Counted from the stretch's first letter, positions 21,484-30,362 are shown. The stretch: 64,000 nt of DNA from Streptomyces lomondensis (GCF_014651035.1 NZ_BMWC01000001.1:620001-684000), one strand, 5' to 3'. Program-made: numbers and translations. The notes: generated by a model not told the origin, from the sequence alone.

Positions 21484-22434
21484 ATGGCGAAGAGACCCGG
21501 CGCCGTCGCCCTGGCCGTCGGTGCCCTGTGCCTGGCGCTGGCACCGGGCGCGGCAGCCGCGCGGGACGGGCAGGCCCTCCCGCGCGAGGTGTCCGGCGGA
21601 TACGCGAGCTGGACCACGGCCGAACTCGCCGGGGTGGGCATCGGGCTGACCGCCGGCCAACCCGCCGCAGCCCACGGCCACCGGTCCTGGTTCCCGGCGG
21701 CAGGCGGCACCGCGCACTCCGAAACCGGCGCGGCAGAAGTGGAGTTGGGCGGCACCGCCCGACTCGAACGGTCCGCCGATCCGGCCGATCCGCTCCTGCT
21801 GGGCGGCCTCCGGCTGGAGTTGAGAGGCGACGGCGGCGCGCTGCACGCGCGAGCCGTCCGCGACGGCCGCGCCCTGGACGTGACGCTGGCCGAACTCGCG
21901 CCGGAGGGCGCCGCACCCGCCGTTCGCGTGGGCGGGATGACCTGGACCGGCCTGCGGGCGTCCCTCACGGACGAGGGGGCGGGGCTGCTGTCCTCCTGGA
22001 GCGGGGAGCGGTTCGCCGCGGGCGACGGGCTGGGCCTGCTCGACGTGACGGCCGCCACCGGTGCCGGGGACGGCACTCCCGGCGACGTACCGCCGCCGTC
22101 GCCGAGCCCGGCGACCCCGAGCGCGCCGGCACCCGAACCCCGGCCGGCGCAGACGGCCCCGCCGCCTCCGACGGCCGCTCTCCGGCACGCCTCCCTGCCT
22201 CCGGGCGGCGAGCAGCGGGTCACCGGCGAGGGCTTCGCGCCCGGTGCGGTCGTGCTCGTGGCGATCGACGGCGACACCCGGTACCAGGCGGTGGCCGACG
22301 AGGAGGGTCGTGTCACCCGGGCCTTCCCGGTGTACGCCACGGCCGCCGAGGGCGCGCACACGGTGGAGCTGTACGCCGTGACAGGTCAACAGCGCGGGGC
22401 TCTCGCGCAGTTCACGGTACGCACGCCCAACTAG
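21484..22434 (+). CDS. HtaA-domain haem-binding secreted protein (divergent)
   Basis: A secreted protein of 316 residues with a signal peptide of about 26 residues (LALAPGAAAA). Residues about 30-190 resemble the HtaA haem-binding domain of corynebacteria: SGGYASWTTAELAG at the start, then the tail VGGMTWTGLRASLTDEGAG. A Pro/Ala-rich linker and a small Ig-like C-terminal part (LPPGGEQRVTGEGFAPG) follow. There is no sortase signal, so it is probably free or associated with its neighbours. It lies 54 bp after the first surface protein. The family link is convincing in the tail and weaker in the first half; the usual Tyr/His ligands cannot be assigned securely. Confidence 0.72.
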   Translation: MAKRPGAVALAVGALCLALAPGAAAARDGQALPREVSGGYASWTTAELAGVGIGLTAGQPAAAHGHRSWFPAAGGTAHSETGAAEVELGGTARLERSADPADPLLLGGLRLELRGDGGALHARAVRDGRALDVTLAELAPEGAAPAVRVGGMTWTGLRASLTDEGAGLLSSWSGERFAAGDGLGLLDVTAATGAGDGTPGDVPPPSPSPATPSAPAPEPRPAQTAPPPPTAALRHASLPPGGEQRVTGEGFAPGAVVLVAIDGDTRYQAVADEEGRVTRAFPVYATAAEGAHTVELYAVTGQQRGALAQFTVRTPN

Positions 22435-22451
22435 CCACTGCCTACCCGACC

Positions 22452-22488
22452 GACAAGAACGACAAGAACCGACAAGAATCGACAAGAA
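22452..22488 (+). repeat. Four short repeats of GACAAGAA before the third haem-operon gene
   Basis: GACAAGAA occurs at 22452-22459, 22461-22468, 22471-22478 and 22481-22488, a spacing of 9-10 bp, and ends 14 bp before the next start codon. The stretch is unusually A-rich for this genome. It could be an unstructured translation leader or a slippage-prone repeat. Confidence 0.85.
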
Positions 22489-22502
22489 AGGGCTCACCCC
22501 CC

Positions 22503-23030
22503 ATGAGATACGCCTTCTCCGCCCGCGCCGGCCTGGCCGTCGCCGCGTCCGCCGCCCTGACCCTGGGCCTGGCCACCTCGGCCTCCGCCGCCACTGCCAC
22601 ACGTACCGTCACCGACGGCGGCACCACGTACACCCTGTCGGTGACCGCCCCGAACACGGCCTCCGCGAACGGCCAGGTCGTCAACGTCACCGGCTCCGGC
22701 TTCAACCCGGGCCAGGGCGTCTACGTCGGCCTGTGCGTGGTCTCGGGCGCCCCGGGCGCCGCCAAGCCGACCCCCTGCCTGGGCGGCCAGGACGAGAGCG
22801 GCTCCACCGGTGCCTCGCACTGGGTGAACAACACCTTCGGCGGCATGTTCGCCAACAGCTCCAAGTTCGGCACGGGCGGCTCCTTCGACGTGAACATCTA
22901 CGTCAAGGCGGCCCTCGACAACGGCCAGGTCTGCGGCGAGGACGTCACCTGCGCCGTCGTCACCCGCGCCGACCACTTCGACAGCGAGGACCGCAAGTAC
23001 GACGTCCACGTCCCGATCACCTTCCGGTGA
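22503..23030 (+). CDS. Small secreted neocarzinostatin-like protein
   Basis: A secreted protein of 175 residues. A signal peptide of about 30 residues (LGLATSASA) is followed by a single copy of the same domain as its neighbours: VNVTGSGFNPGQGVYVGLC, TPCLGGQDESG, CAVVTRADH and VPITFR. Four cysteines sit in the same places. There is no anchor, so it is released or bound non-covalently. ATG 22503 follows the A-rich repeat leader. Its stop overlaps a GTG in the frame of the next gene, so the two are close enough to be coupled. It could be a diffusible hemophore-like partner; that is inference. Confidence 0.75.
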   Translation: MRYAFSARAGLAVAASAALTLGLATSASAATATRTVTDGGTTYTLSVTAPNTASANGQVVNVTGSGFNPGQGVYVGLCVVSGAPGAAKPTPCLGGQDESGSTGASHWVNNTFGGMFANSSKFGTGGSFDVNIYVKAALDNGQVCGEDVTCAVVTRADHFDSEDRKYDVHVPITFR

Positions 23031-23041
23031 AGGTTCCGCTC

Positions 23042-25612
23042 ATGCATCACAGACGTCCGGCGGCGCTGCTCGGCGCCGTCGCCCTGGTGGCCGCCTCGGT
23101 CGCCGTGGGCGCCGGCTCCGCCGCGCAGGCCGCCGACACCCCGAGGACGGCGCTCGGCAAGAACGGCCAGCAACTCACCGTCTCCGCCTCCGCGAACCTC
23201 GACCCGGGCGGCGAGACCCTGCGCGTCACCGGCTCCGGCTACGACGTCACCAAGGGCATCTACGTCGCCGTGTGCAAGGACAACGGCGACAACCGCATCC
23301 CCACCCCCTGCCTGGGGGGAGCCGACCAGAGCGGCGGCAGCGGCGCCTCGAAGTGGGTCGTCCCCGAGGGCGACCCGAACGAGGGCCCGCTCACCGAGAC
23401 CTTCGGCGACGGCGGCACCTTCGACGTCGAGATCGAGGCCAAGGCCAAGGACGGCGGCCTCGACTGCACCCAGGTCGGCTGCTCGGTCGTCACCCGCGTC
23501 GACCACCGGGCCGCCGGCGACCGCTCCCAGGACGTCCGCATCCCGATCACCTTCCAGGGCCAGGACCCGGGCGACGGGGACGGCGGCGACGGCGTGGACG
23601 TCCCCCCGGGCACTGTCAGTTACGCGCGTGCGGCCGAGATCACCACGGTCGGCCGCCCCAACGCCCTCCTGCTGCACCCGGACTCCGGGAAGCTCTACGT
23701 CGGTTCCGACAACGTCCCCGACACCGCGGACGTCAACGAGGCGGGCCTGTACGTCGTCGACCCCGGGGACGGCAAGGTGCTCGGCCATGTCGCCCAGGCC
23801 CCCGGCTCCACCGGCACGCTGCTGCCCCGCGCGGTCCAGCGGATCATCGCCCCGCTCGCCGGTGACGGGGTCGTCTTCCAGTACCCGGTGCGCGGCATCG
23901 GCACCGCCAGGCACGGCGACCCGGCCGCGCAGGGCGTCTGGCCCCCCGGCGGCGCGATCACCGGGGCCGCTCCGGGCACCGGCCCGGCCACCGTCCTGAT
24001 CTCCCAGGGCGCCGTCCTGTCCGAGGTGGAGACCGCCACCGGGACCGTCAGGCGCACCGTCACCCTGGACGCCGGCGGCGAACTCGCCCACGACACCGCC
24101 CGCGGGCTCCTCTGGTCCGCCGAGGCCACCGGCGGCAAGCTCCGCCGCGTCGACGCCGGCTCCCTCGCCGTGACCGCCGAGGCCGGCCTGCCCGCGGAGA
24201 TCCTCTCCTTCGTCCGGGTGGACCCGGGGACCGGCAACGTCTGGGTGGGCACGGGCCTTTCGGTGCTCGTCTTCGACAAGAACGCGAAACTCCTCACCGC
24301 CCTCAAGGGAACGGACCGGCCCACCGCGGTCGCCTTCGACCAGGCCACGGGCGAGGCCTTCGTCCTCCGCGAGGACTACGGCAGCGCGGCGGACGGCGCC
24401 GACCACACAGGTGCCCTGGAGGTGTACGACAGCACCACCTTCCAGCAGGCGGCGGCACCCGTCGTCCTGCCGGGCAGCCGGGCCGGAAGCTTCGGCGGCA
24501 TCGCCGTCACCCCGGGCGCCGCCTCCGTCCACCTCACCAACCAGGCGGAGAGTTCGGTCGTCCGGTTCGACCGCCGGGTCTCTCCCGAGGTCACCCAGTC
24601 CCCGACCGGCCAGTCTGTGGCCCCGGGCGACGAGGTCACCTTCGTCGCGGCGGCCGAGGGCACCCCGGAGCCGGCCGTGCGCTGGCAGGTCAGCCCCGAC
24701 GGCGGCCAGACCTGGTCCGCGATCGAGGGCGCGACGAGGAACGCGTACTCCTTCACCGCCCAGGCGGGCCAGAACGGCTACCGCTACCGCGCCGAGTTCC
24801 GGAACTCCGCGGGCACGACCCGCACGTCACCGGTCACCCTCACCGTCAAGGAACCAGGCGGGGGCGGCGGCGGGGGCGGCGGTGGCGGCGAGGACACCGA
24901 GCCCTCCGGCACGCGGACGGTGACCGGCCCCGAGGGCCAGAAGCTCACCGTCACCCCGGTCAACGACCTCGCCACCGAGGACCAGACCCTGAAGGTCACC
25001 GGTTCCGGATACGACGTGAAGAAGGGCGTCTACGTCGCCCTGTGCGTCGACAACGGCGAGGGCGAACTGCCCACCCCGTGCATCGGCGGCGTCGACATGT
25101 CGGGCACCTCGCACTCCTCGGCGTGGATCTCCTCCGACCCGCCGGACTACGGCGAGGAGTTGGCGATCCCGTACGGGAAGGGCGGCACCTTCGAGGTCGA
25201 GCTGACGGTGGACGCCGAGGACGAGTTCACCGACTGCTTCAAGGCCACGTGCGTGCTGGCCACCCGCGCCGACCACACCCTCTCCGGCGACCGCTCCCAG
25301 GACGTCAAGGTCCCGGTCGCCTTCACCGGCCAGGACCCGGTGGACACGGACGGCGGCACCGGCGGAGGCACTGGCGGCGGTACCGGCGGCCCCGGCCCGG
25401 ACGGCGGCACCGGCGCGACGGGCGGCACGGGCGCGGGCGGCGCTGTCGGCGGCACCAGTGGCGGCACGGGTACGTCGGCCACCACCGCCACCTCGGGCAG
25501 CCTCGCCGCCACCGGAGCCACCGTCCTGACGGCGGCCGCCCTCGCGGCCGCCCTCACGGTGACGGGCTGGTTCGTCCACCGGCGCGCCCGCACGGGCGGT
25601 GGGGCCGGCTGA
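23042..25612 (+). CDS. Large sortase-anchored protein: two neocarzinostatin-like domains, beta-propeller, Ig domain
   Basis: An exported protein of 856 residues. Order: signal peptide (1-30, ending AAQAA); first neocarzinostatin-like domain (about 42-173); YVTN/NHL-type beta-propeller (about 195-515, e.g. HPDSGKLYVGSDNV); an Ig-like domain (about 515-605, VRWQVSPDGGQTW); a poly-Gly linker; a second neocarzinostatin-like domain (about 625-765); a Gly/Thr-rich stalk; LAATG at 821-825; a membrane segment and a short basic tail. It should be covalently linked to the cell wall. ATG 23042 has AAGG eight bases upstream; GTG 23027 overlapping the previous stop is an alternative. It is the last gene of the iron-box operon and ends one base from the convergent MFS gene. 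Confidence 0.8.
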   Translation: MHHRRPAALLGAVALVAASVAVGAGSAAQAADTPRTALGKNGQQLTVSASANLDPGGETLRVTGSGYDVTKGIYVAVCKDNGDNRIPTPCLGGADQSGGSGASKWVVPEGDPNEGPLTETFGDGGTFDVEIEAKAKDGGLDCTQVGCSVVTRVDHRAAGDRSQDVRIPITFQGQDPGDGDGGDGVDVPPGTVSYARAAEITTVGRPNALLLHPDSGKLYVGSDNVPDTADVNEAGLYVVDPGDGKVLGHVAQAPGSTGTLLPRAVQRIIAPLAGDGVVFQYPVRGIGTARHGDPAAQGVWPPGGAITGAAPGTGPATVLISQGAVLSEVETATGTVRRTVTLDAGGELAHDTARGLLWSAEATGGKLRRVDAGSLAVTAEAGLPAEILSFVRVDPGTGNVWVGTGLSVLVFDKNAKLLTALKGTDRPTAVAFDQATGEAFVLREDYGSAADGADHTGALEVYDSTTFQQAAAPVVLPGSRAGSFGGIAVTPGAASVHLTNQAESSVVRFDRRVSPEVTQSPTGQSVAPGDEVTFVAAAEGTPEPAVRWQVSPDGGQTWSAIEGATRNAYSFTAQAGQNGYRYRAEFRNSAGTTRTSPVTLTVKEPGGGGGGGGGGGEDTEPSGTRTVTGPEGQKLTVTPVNDLATEDQTLKVTGSGYDVKKGVYVALCVDNGEGELPTPCIGGVDMSGTSHSSAWISSDPPDYGEELAIPYGKGGTFEVELTVDAEDEFTDCFKATCVLATRADHTLSGDRSQDVKVPVAFTGQDPVDTDGGTGGGTGGGTGGPGPDGGTGATGGTGAGGAVGGTSGGTGTSATTATSGSLAATGATVLTAAALAAALTVTGWFVHRRARTGGGAG

Positions 25613-25613
25613 C

Positions 25614-26954
25614 CTACCGGCTCCCGGACCCCGGCGAGGCACCCGCCTGCCGGGGTCCCGCCCGGTCGTAGTCGCGCTGGGCGGGGACGGCCGGGGTCTC
25701 CACGGGGATCTCCACCACCGGCTGCTCCGGGGCGCCGATCTCGGGGACCGCGCCCGTGGGGGTGCCCGTGGCGGCGGCGACCAGGGCGGCCGGGGTGCCG
25801 CCGCGGCGGCGGATCGTGCCGGGCAGCAGCGGGCGGCCGCCGGTGTGCAGGGCGACGGCGGTCATCGGCAGGGCGATCACGAGCAGGCCGGCGCCGAGGA
25901 CCGCGCCCATGACCGGGAACCCGGCCTGCGCAGAGAGCACGCTGCCGACCAGCGGCCCGGCGGCCGTGCCCAGCGAGGACGCCGAACCGACCAGCACCGC
26001 CCAGCGGCCGCGCGGGTCGAGCGAGGCGGCGAGCCCGATCAGGTACGACAGCACCACCGGGTACACCGTGTTCCAGGCGATCTCGCCGGCCGCGAAGCTG
26101 GTCAGGTCGGTCGCGGAGGCGCTGAGCACGATGCAGCCGGCGATCAGGACCGTGCCCGCGCCGATCGGCATCGCGCGTCCCAGCCGCGCCCCGAGCGCGC
26201 CCGCCGCCAGGACGCCGGTCAGCCCGGCGCCCAGTGCCACGGCGAAGACGGCACCCACGGTGGCCTCGCTGAGGTGGGCCTGAGTGAGCCCGATCCGTCC
26301 GCTCACGCCCCACAGGGAGTTCTGGGCGAGCGACCAGCACACCATGGCGGCGGCCAGCACCAGCCCCGAACGGGCGTGCGGCAACCGGGCCTTGTCGTGC
26401 CGGGCGGGCGCGGCCGGCGTACCGGCGGGCAGGCGGCCGGTCAGCGGCCACACGGCCAGGGCCGTGAGGGCGATCGCGGCCAGGGGCAGGCCGTGCCCCG
26501 GGCCGAGGTGCGGCACCGTCAGATACACCGCGCCCGCGAGGGCGGAGACGCTGAGCAGTCCGGCGGTTGAGGCCCGGTGCGGATCGCGCTGCGCGGCGAT
26601 GAGGGTGGCGGCGACGGTGGTGGCCGTACCGGATCCGAACCCGCCGACGACCGCGCCGATGACGACGGCCGGGACGGCGGTGGTCAGCGCGGCGGTGCCG
26701 TAGCCGAGCACGGCCAGGGCGAGCCCGATCCGGGCGAGGGCGCGGGCCCCGATCCGTTCGACCCGCGAGGCGAGGACGAAACCTGCGGCGGCCGAACTCA
26801 GCAGCAGCGCGCTGCCGGCGGCACCGGCCTGCGTGGCGGAGAGCGGAAGGTCCGAGTCGAGCCGGCCGACGGTGGTCGGCAGCAGATACGGAGCGAGGTA
26901 CCCGGCCGTGAAAAGGGCGACGAGGGGCCAGGGGGTGGTGCGGGGGGCGAACAC
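25614..26954 (-). CDS. MFS transporter
   Basis: A twelve-helix major facilitator superfamily exporter or importer of about 446 residues. Hydrophobic segments recur throughout (e.g. PWPLVALFTAGYLAPYLL and VVIGAVVGGFGSGTATTVAA), and a basic loop after helix 2 fits the family. The GTG at 26954 begins VFAPRTTPWPL just before the first helix and is preferred; longer starts add about 46 unlikely residues. The C-terminal 50 residues are hydrophilic and Pro/Glu-rich. The substrate is unknown. It is convergent with the haem operon at a one-base gap, so a functional link is not implied. The 205 bp upstream, to the IclR gene, show no gene. Confidence 0.78.
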   Translation of the reverse strand: MFAPRTTPWPLVALFTAGYLAPYLLPTTVGRLDSDLPLSATQAGAAGSALLLSSAAAGFVLASRVERIGARALARIGLALAVLGYGTAALTTAVPAVVIGAVVGGFGSGTATTVAATLIAAQRDPHRASTAGLLSVSALAGAVYLTVPHLGPGHGLPLAAIALTALAVWPLTGRLPAGTPAAPARHDKARLPHARSGLVLAAAMVCWSLAQNSLWGVSGRIGLTQAHLSEATVGAVFAVALGAGLTGVLAAGALGARLGRAMPIGAGTVLIAGCIVLSASATDLTSFAAGEIAWNTVYPVVLSYLIGLAASLDPRGRWAVLVGSASSLGTAAGPLVGSVLSAQAGFPVMGAVLGAGLLVIALPMTAVALHTGGRPLLPGTIRRRGGTPAALVAAATGTPTGAVPEIGAPEQPVVEIPVETPAVPAQRDYDRAGPRQAGASPGSGSR

Positions 26955-27159
26955 GGGCGTTCCCAGGGCATGCGAAAGGAGCGGCGGAGAAAGGGGGATG
27001 GGGCGACGACCGTCGACGGACAGGAACGCGCGGGCAATTTGTATCAAGCAAGCAGTCGGGCACGGGAGCCCGGGGGGTGTGATGTGGAGCACGTTGTGTT
27101 TGGGGCGGTGAAGTCCGGGTAAACGAGCGCCCTTTACGAGGTGATGCCCGCGTCTTCCG

Positions 27160-27942
27160 CTAGCGCCAGTGCACCGATCCGGGCCCCGCCGGCACCGTCG
27201 CCTCGGCCTTCGCCCGGATCTCCCGCATCACGGCGACGATCCGCTCCTCGTGCTCCGGCGTGAGCCGGGCGACCGGCACCGAGCAGCTGATCGCGTCCTG
27301 CGCCGGGGTGTCGTAGCGCAGCGCGAACCCGAAGCCGACGATGCCGGTGACGCCCTCCTCCCGGTCCTCGGACCAGCCGCGGGCCCGGATCCGCGCGAGG
27401 TCGGCCGCGAGGGACTCCCGGCTCGCGTGCGAGTTCGGGGTCAGCGCCTCGTACGGCCCCTCGGGGAGCTCCTCGTCCGGGCGTTCCGCCAGCAGCGCCT
27501 TGCCCAGCGCCCCGACGTGCGCGGGCAGCCGCCGCCCCACCCGGCTGATCGTCCGCAGGTACTCGTGCGACTCGCGCGTGGCCAGATACGCCACGTCCCG
27601 GCCGTCCAGCCGGCCCATGTGGATGGTCTCGCCGAGCGCCTCGGACGCCTCGTCGAGATACGGCCGTACGGCCCGGACCCGGGGGTCGGAGTCGAGGTAG
27701 CTCGTGCCGGTGAGCAGGGCGTGGATGCCGATGCCGTACAGGGAGCCGGTGACGTCGGTGCGGACCCAGCCGCGCGAGATCAGGGTCTGGAGCAGCGCGT
27801 ACATCGAGCTGCGCGGCACGCCGAGTTCACCGGCCAGCTCCTGGAGCCGGGCCGGGCGGTCGCCGCGCGCCGCGAGGAGTTCCAGCAGCTCGACCGTGCG
27901 TGCCGCGGACTTCACCTCGCGGACGCCCCCTGTGTCTGACAT
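27160..27942 (-). CDS. IclR-family transcriptional regulator
   Basis: A regulator of 260 residues. The N-terminal winged helix-turn-helix reads ARTVELLELLAARGDRPARL and GVPRSSMYALLQTL, followed by the IclR effector domain (GETIHMGRLDGRDVAYLATR, ALGKALLAE, and a C-terminal ligand pocket around SCSVPVARL). The ATG at 27942 (MSDTGGVREVKSAART) is chosen because the longer frame adds non-conserved residues. It is divergent from the glucarate catabolic genes and very probably controls them through the 87-bp shared region, which holds TACATAA direct repeats. Confidence 0.88.
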   Translation of the reverse strand: MSDTGGVREVKSAARTVELLELLAARGDRPARLQELAGELGVPRSSMYALLQTLISRGWVRTDVTGSLYGIGIHALLTGTSYLDSDPRVRAVRPYLDEASEALGETIHMGRLDGRDVAYLATRESHEYLRTISRVGRRLPAHVGALGKALLAERPDEELPEGPYEALTPNSHASRESLAADLARIRARGWSEDREEGVTGIVGFGFALRYDTPAQDAISCSVPVARLTPEHEERIVAVMREIRAKAEATVPAGPGSVHWR

Positions 27943-27972
27943 GGCCCGATGGTAATCGCGCCGCCCGCCCGG

Positions 27973-28025
27973 TTGACGTTCGCATATCCAGCCTCCATTC
28001 TCATACATAAATGACGTCTACATAA
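27973..28025 (+). promoter_or_regulatory. Candidate promoter and direct-repeat operator of the glucarate operon
   Basis: TTGACG at 27973-27978 and CATTCT at 27996-28001 are 17 bp apart. Two TACATAA copies at 28004-28010 and 28019-28025 flank TGACGTC just after the -10. IclR proteins often bind such sites in divergent promoters. The operator reading is inference. Confidence 0.5.
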
Positions 28026-28035
28026 GGAGATGCCC

Positions 28036-28977
28036 GTGAGCGCTGGACCGGTAGCGGTCGCGCACCGGCTGCGGGACGGCATGGCGGGCGGCGTGCTGTC
28101 GTTCCCGCTGACCAGCTTCCGCGACGACGGCACCCTCGACCCGGACGGCTTCCGCGCCTACGTCGCGGACCGGCTCGCCGCCGCGCCCGGCGCGGTCTTC
28201 CCCGCCTGCGGCACCGGCGAGTTCTTCTCACTCGACGAGGACGAGTACCGGCAGGTCGTCACCATCGCCGTCGAGGAGGCGGCGGGCCGCGTGCCGGTCG
28301 TGGCCGGGACCGGCTACGGCTGGGCACAGGCCGCCCGGTTCGCGCGCATCGCCGAGGACGCCGGGGCCGACGCGCTCCTGGTCCTCCCGCACTACCTCGT
28401 CGCGGCCCCGCAGGACGGCCTGGTCGCCCAGCTGGAACAGCTCGCCGCCCGCACCCCGCTGCCCCTGATCGCCTACCAGCGCGGCCAGGTCGCCTTCACC
28501 GCCGAGTCGCTCAAGCGCATCGCCGCCCTCCCGAACGTCATCGGCCTCAAGGACGGCCACAGCGACCTCGACCGGCTCCAGCGCCTCACCCTGGCCGCGC
28601 CCGAGGGCTTCCTGTTCTTCAACGGCGCCGCCACCGCCGAGATCCAGGCCCGCGCCTACGCCGCCGTCGGCGTCCCCGCCTACTCCTCCGCCGTGCACGC
28701 CTTCGCCCCCGAGATCGCCGACGCCTTCTTCACGGCCCTGCGCGACGGCGACGACGGCACCGTCGACAAACTGCTGCGCGGCTTCTACGTCCCGCTCGTC
28801 GAACTGCGCGACCGCGTCCCCGGGTACGCCGTGTCGCTGGTCAAGGCGGCGGCCCGGCTGCGCGGCCACCGCGTGGGCCCCGTCCGCGCCCCGCTCACCG
28901 ACCCCTCGCCCGCCGACCTGGCCGCCCTCCGGGGCCTGCTCACCGCCGGACTCGACCTCGTGGGAGCCGCCCTGTGA
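28036..28977 (+). CDS. kdgD: 5-dehydro-4-deoxyglucarate dehydratase
   Basis: A DHDPS-superfamily lyase of 313 residues that converts 5-dehydro-4-deoxy-D-glucarate to 2,5-dioxopentanoate with loss of water and CO2. The Schiff-base lysine is in NVIGLKDGHSDLDR, the tyrosine motif is in LIAYQRGQV, and the N-terminal GVLSFPLTSF and CGTGEFFSLDEDEY are typical of this subgroup. The GTG at 28036 is chosen because AAGGAG at 28024-28029 lies six bases upstream; ATG 28030 directly abuts that site. The GTGA overlap with the next gene indicates coupling to glucarate dehydratase. Confidence 0.9.
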   Translation: MSAGPVAVAHRLRDGMAGGVLSFPLTSFRDDGTLDPDGFRAYVADRLAAAPGAVFPACGTGEFFSLDEDEYRQVVTIAVEEAAGRVPVVAGTGYGWAQAARFARIAEDAGADALLVLPHYLVAAPQDGLVAQLEQLAARTPLPLIAYQRGQVAFTAESLKRIAALPNVIGLKDGHSDLDRLQRLTLAAPEGFLFFNGAATAEIQARAYAAVGVPAYSSAVHAFAPEIADAFFTALRDGDDGTVDKLLRGFYVPLVELRDRVPGYAVSLVKAAARLRGHRVGPVRAPLTDPSPADLAALRGLLTAGLDLVGAAL

Positions 28978-30263
28978 ACCTCACCATCGCGGAGGTACGG
29001 CTGACGCCGATCCTGGTCGCGGACCCGCCGCTGCTGAACACGCAGGGCGTGCACCAGCCGTACACGCCCCGGCTGATCGTCGAGGTCGTCACGGCCGACG
29101 GAATCACGGGCGTGGGGGAGACCTACGGCGACACCAAGTACCTGGACCTGGCCCGGCCCTTCGCCGAGCGGCTGAAGGGCCGCCGGGTCAGCGACCTCAA
29201 CGGCCTGTTCACGGTCGCCGACGAGGTGGCCGTGGACGCCTCCGAGGTCGAGAACGCCGTCGACGTCGGCGGGCTGCGCGGCGTCCAGACCGCCGACAAG
29301 CTGCGGCTGTCCGTCGTCTCCGGCTTCGAGGTCGCCTGCCTCGACGCCCTCGGCAAGGCGCTCGGACTGCCCGTGCACGCGCTGCTCGGCGGCAAGGTGC
29401 GCGACGCCGTCGAGTACAGCGCGTACCTGTTCTACAAGTGGGCCGGCCACCCCGAGGGCGTGCCGGCCGAGCAGGACGACTGGGGCGCCGCCGTCGATCC
29501 GGCGGGGGTGGTGGAACAGGCCCGGCGGTTCACCGAGCGGTACGGCTTCACCTCCTTCAAGCTCAAGGGCGGTGTCTTCCCGCCCGACGAGGAGATCGCG
29601 GCCGTCCGGGCGCTCGCCGAGGCCTTCCCCGGGCATCCGCTGCGGCTGGACCCGAACGGGGCCTGGTCGGTGGAGACCTCGCTGCGGGTGGCCGAGGAGC
29701 TCGGGGACGTCCTCGAGTACCTGGAGGACCCCACCCTCGGCACCTCCGCCATGGCCGAGGTCGCCGCCAAGACCGGCGTGCCGCTCGCCACCAACATGTG
29801 CGTGACGACCTTCGCCGAGATCAAGGAGGCGTTCACCAAGGACGCCGTCCAGGTCGTGCTGTCCGACCACCACTACTGGGGCGGGCTGCGCAACACCCAG
29901 CAGCTCGCCGCCGTCTGCCGCGCCTTCGGGGTCGGGGTGTCGATGCACTCCAACACCCACCTGGGCGTCTCCCTCGCGGCGATGACCCACGTGGCGGCCA
30001 CCGTCCCGGACCTCCACCACGCCTGCGACTCCCACTACCCCTGGCAGTCCGAGGACGTCCTCACCGAGCGGCTCGCCTTCGAGGGCGGCAGGGTCGCGGT
30101 GTCCGACGCCCCCGGGCTCGGCGTGGAACTCGACCGCGAGCGGCTGGCCGTGCTGCACCGGCGGTGGCTGGCGGACGACGGTGCGCTGCGCGACCGCGAC
30201 GACGCGGCGGCCATGCGGATCGCCGACCCGCGGTGGGTGACGCCCTCGGTGCCGCGCTGGTAG
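28974..30263 (+). CDS. gudD: Glucarate dehydratase (enolase superfamily)
   Basis: A 429-residue enzyme that dehydrates D-glucarate to 5-dehydro-4-deoxyglucarate, the substrate of the preceding gene's product. The KxK catalytic pair is in SFKLKGGVF, metal ligands are in RLDPNGAW, YLEDPT and LATNMCV, and the His/Asp dyad region reads LSDHHYWGG. NTQGVHQPYTPR near the N-terminus is characteristic of glucarate dehydratases. The GTG start overlaps the previous stop. The final pathway enzyme, ketoglutarate semialdehyde dehydrogenase, is not in the window. A GC hairpin follows the stop. Confidence 0.92.
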   Translation: MNLTIAEVRLTPILVADPPLLNTQGVHQPYTPRLIVEVVTADGITGVGETYGDTKYLDLARPFAERLKGRRVSDLNGLFTVADEVAVDASEVENAVDVGGLRGVQTADKLRLSVVSGFEVACLDALGKALGLPVHALLGGKVRDAVEYSAYLFYKWAGHPEGVPAEQDDWGAAVDPAGVVEQARRFTERYGFTSFKLKGGVFPPDEEIAAVRALAEAFPGHPLRLDPNGAWSVETSLRVAEELGDVLEYLEDPTLGTSAMAEVAAKTGVPLATNMCVTTFAEIKEAFTKDAVQVVLSDHHYWGGLRNTQQLAAVCRAFGVGVSMHSNTHLGVSLAAMTHVAATVPDLHHACDSHYPWQSEDVLTERLAFEGGRVAVSDAPGLGVELDRERLAVLHRRWLADDGALRDRDDAAAMRIADPRWVTPSVPRW

Positions 30264-30268
30264 TGCCT

Positions 30269-30287
30269 GCCCGCGCCTTGCGCGGGC
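30269..30287 (+). terminator. Terminator hairpin after gudD
   Basis: GCCCGCGC-CTT-GCGCGGGC makes an eight-pair stem with a three-base loop, starting six bases after the gudD stop. No T tract follows. Confidence 0.65.
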
Positions 30288-30362
30288 GGGGGCGCGCGGG
30301 GGCCCGGCGCGAGCTGACGGGCCGGGTGGCTCCGGCATGATCGGCGTCACGTTGTCGGTGAT

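Noticed and set aside
24854..24892. Gly-codon run as a mutational slippage site or mobile insertion
   Set aside because: It encodes the poly-Gly linker between two domains and is in frame; such linkers are usual in surface proteins.
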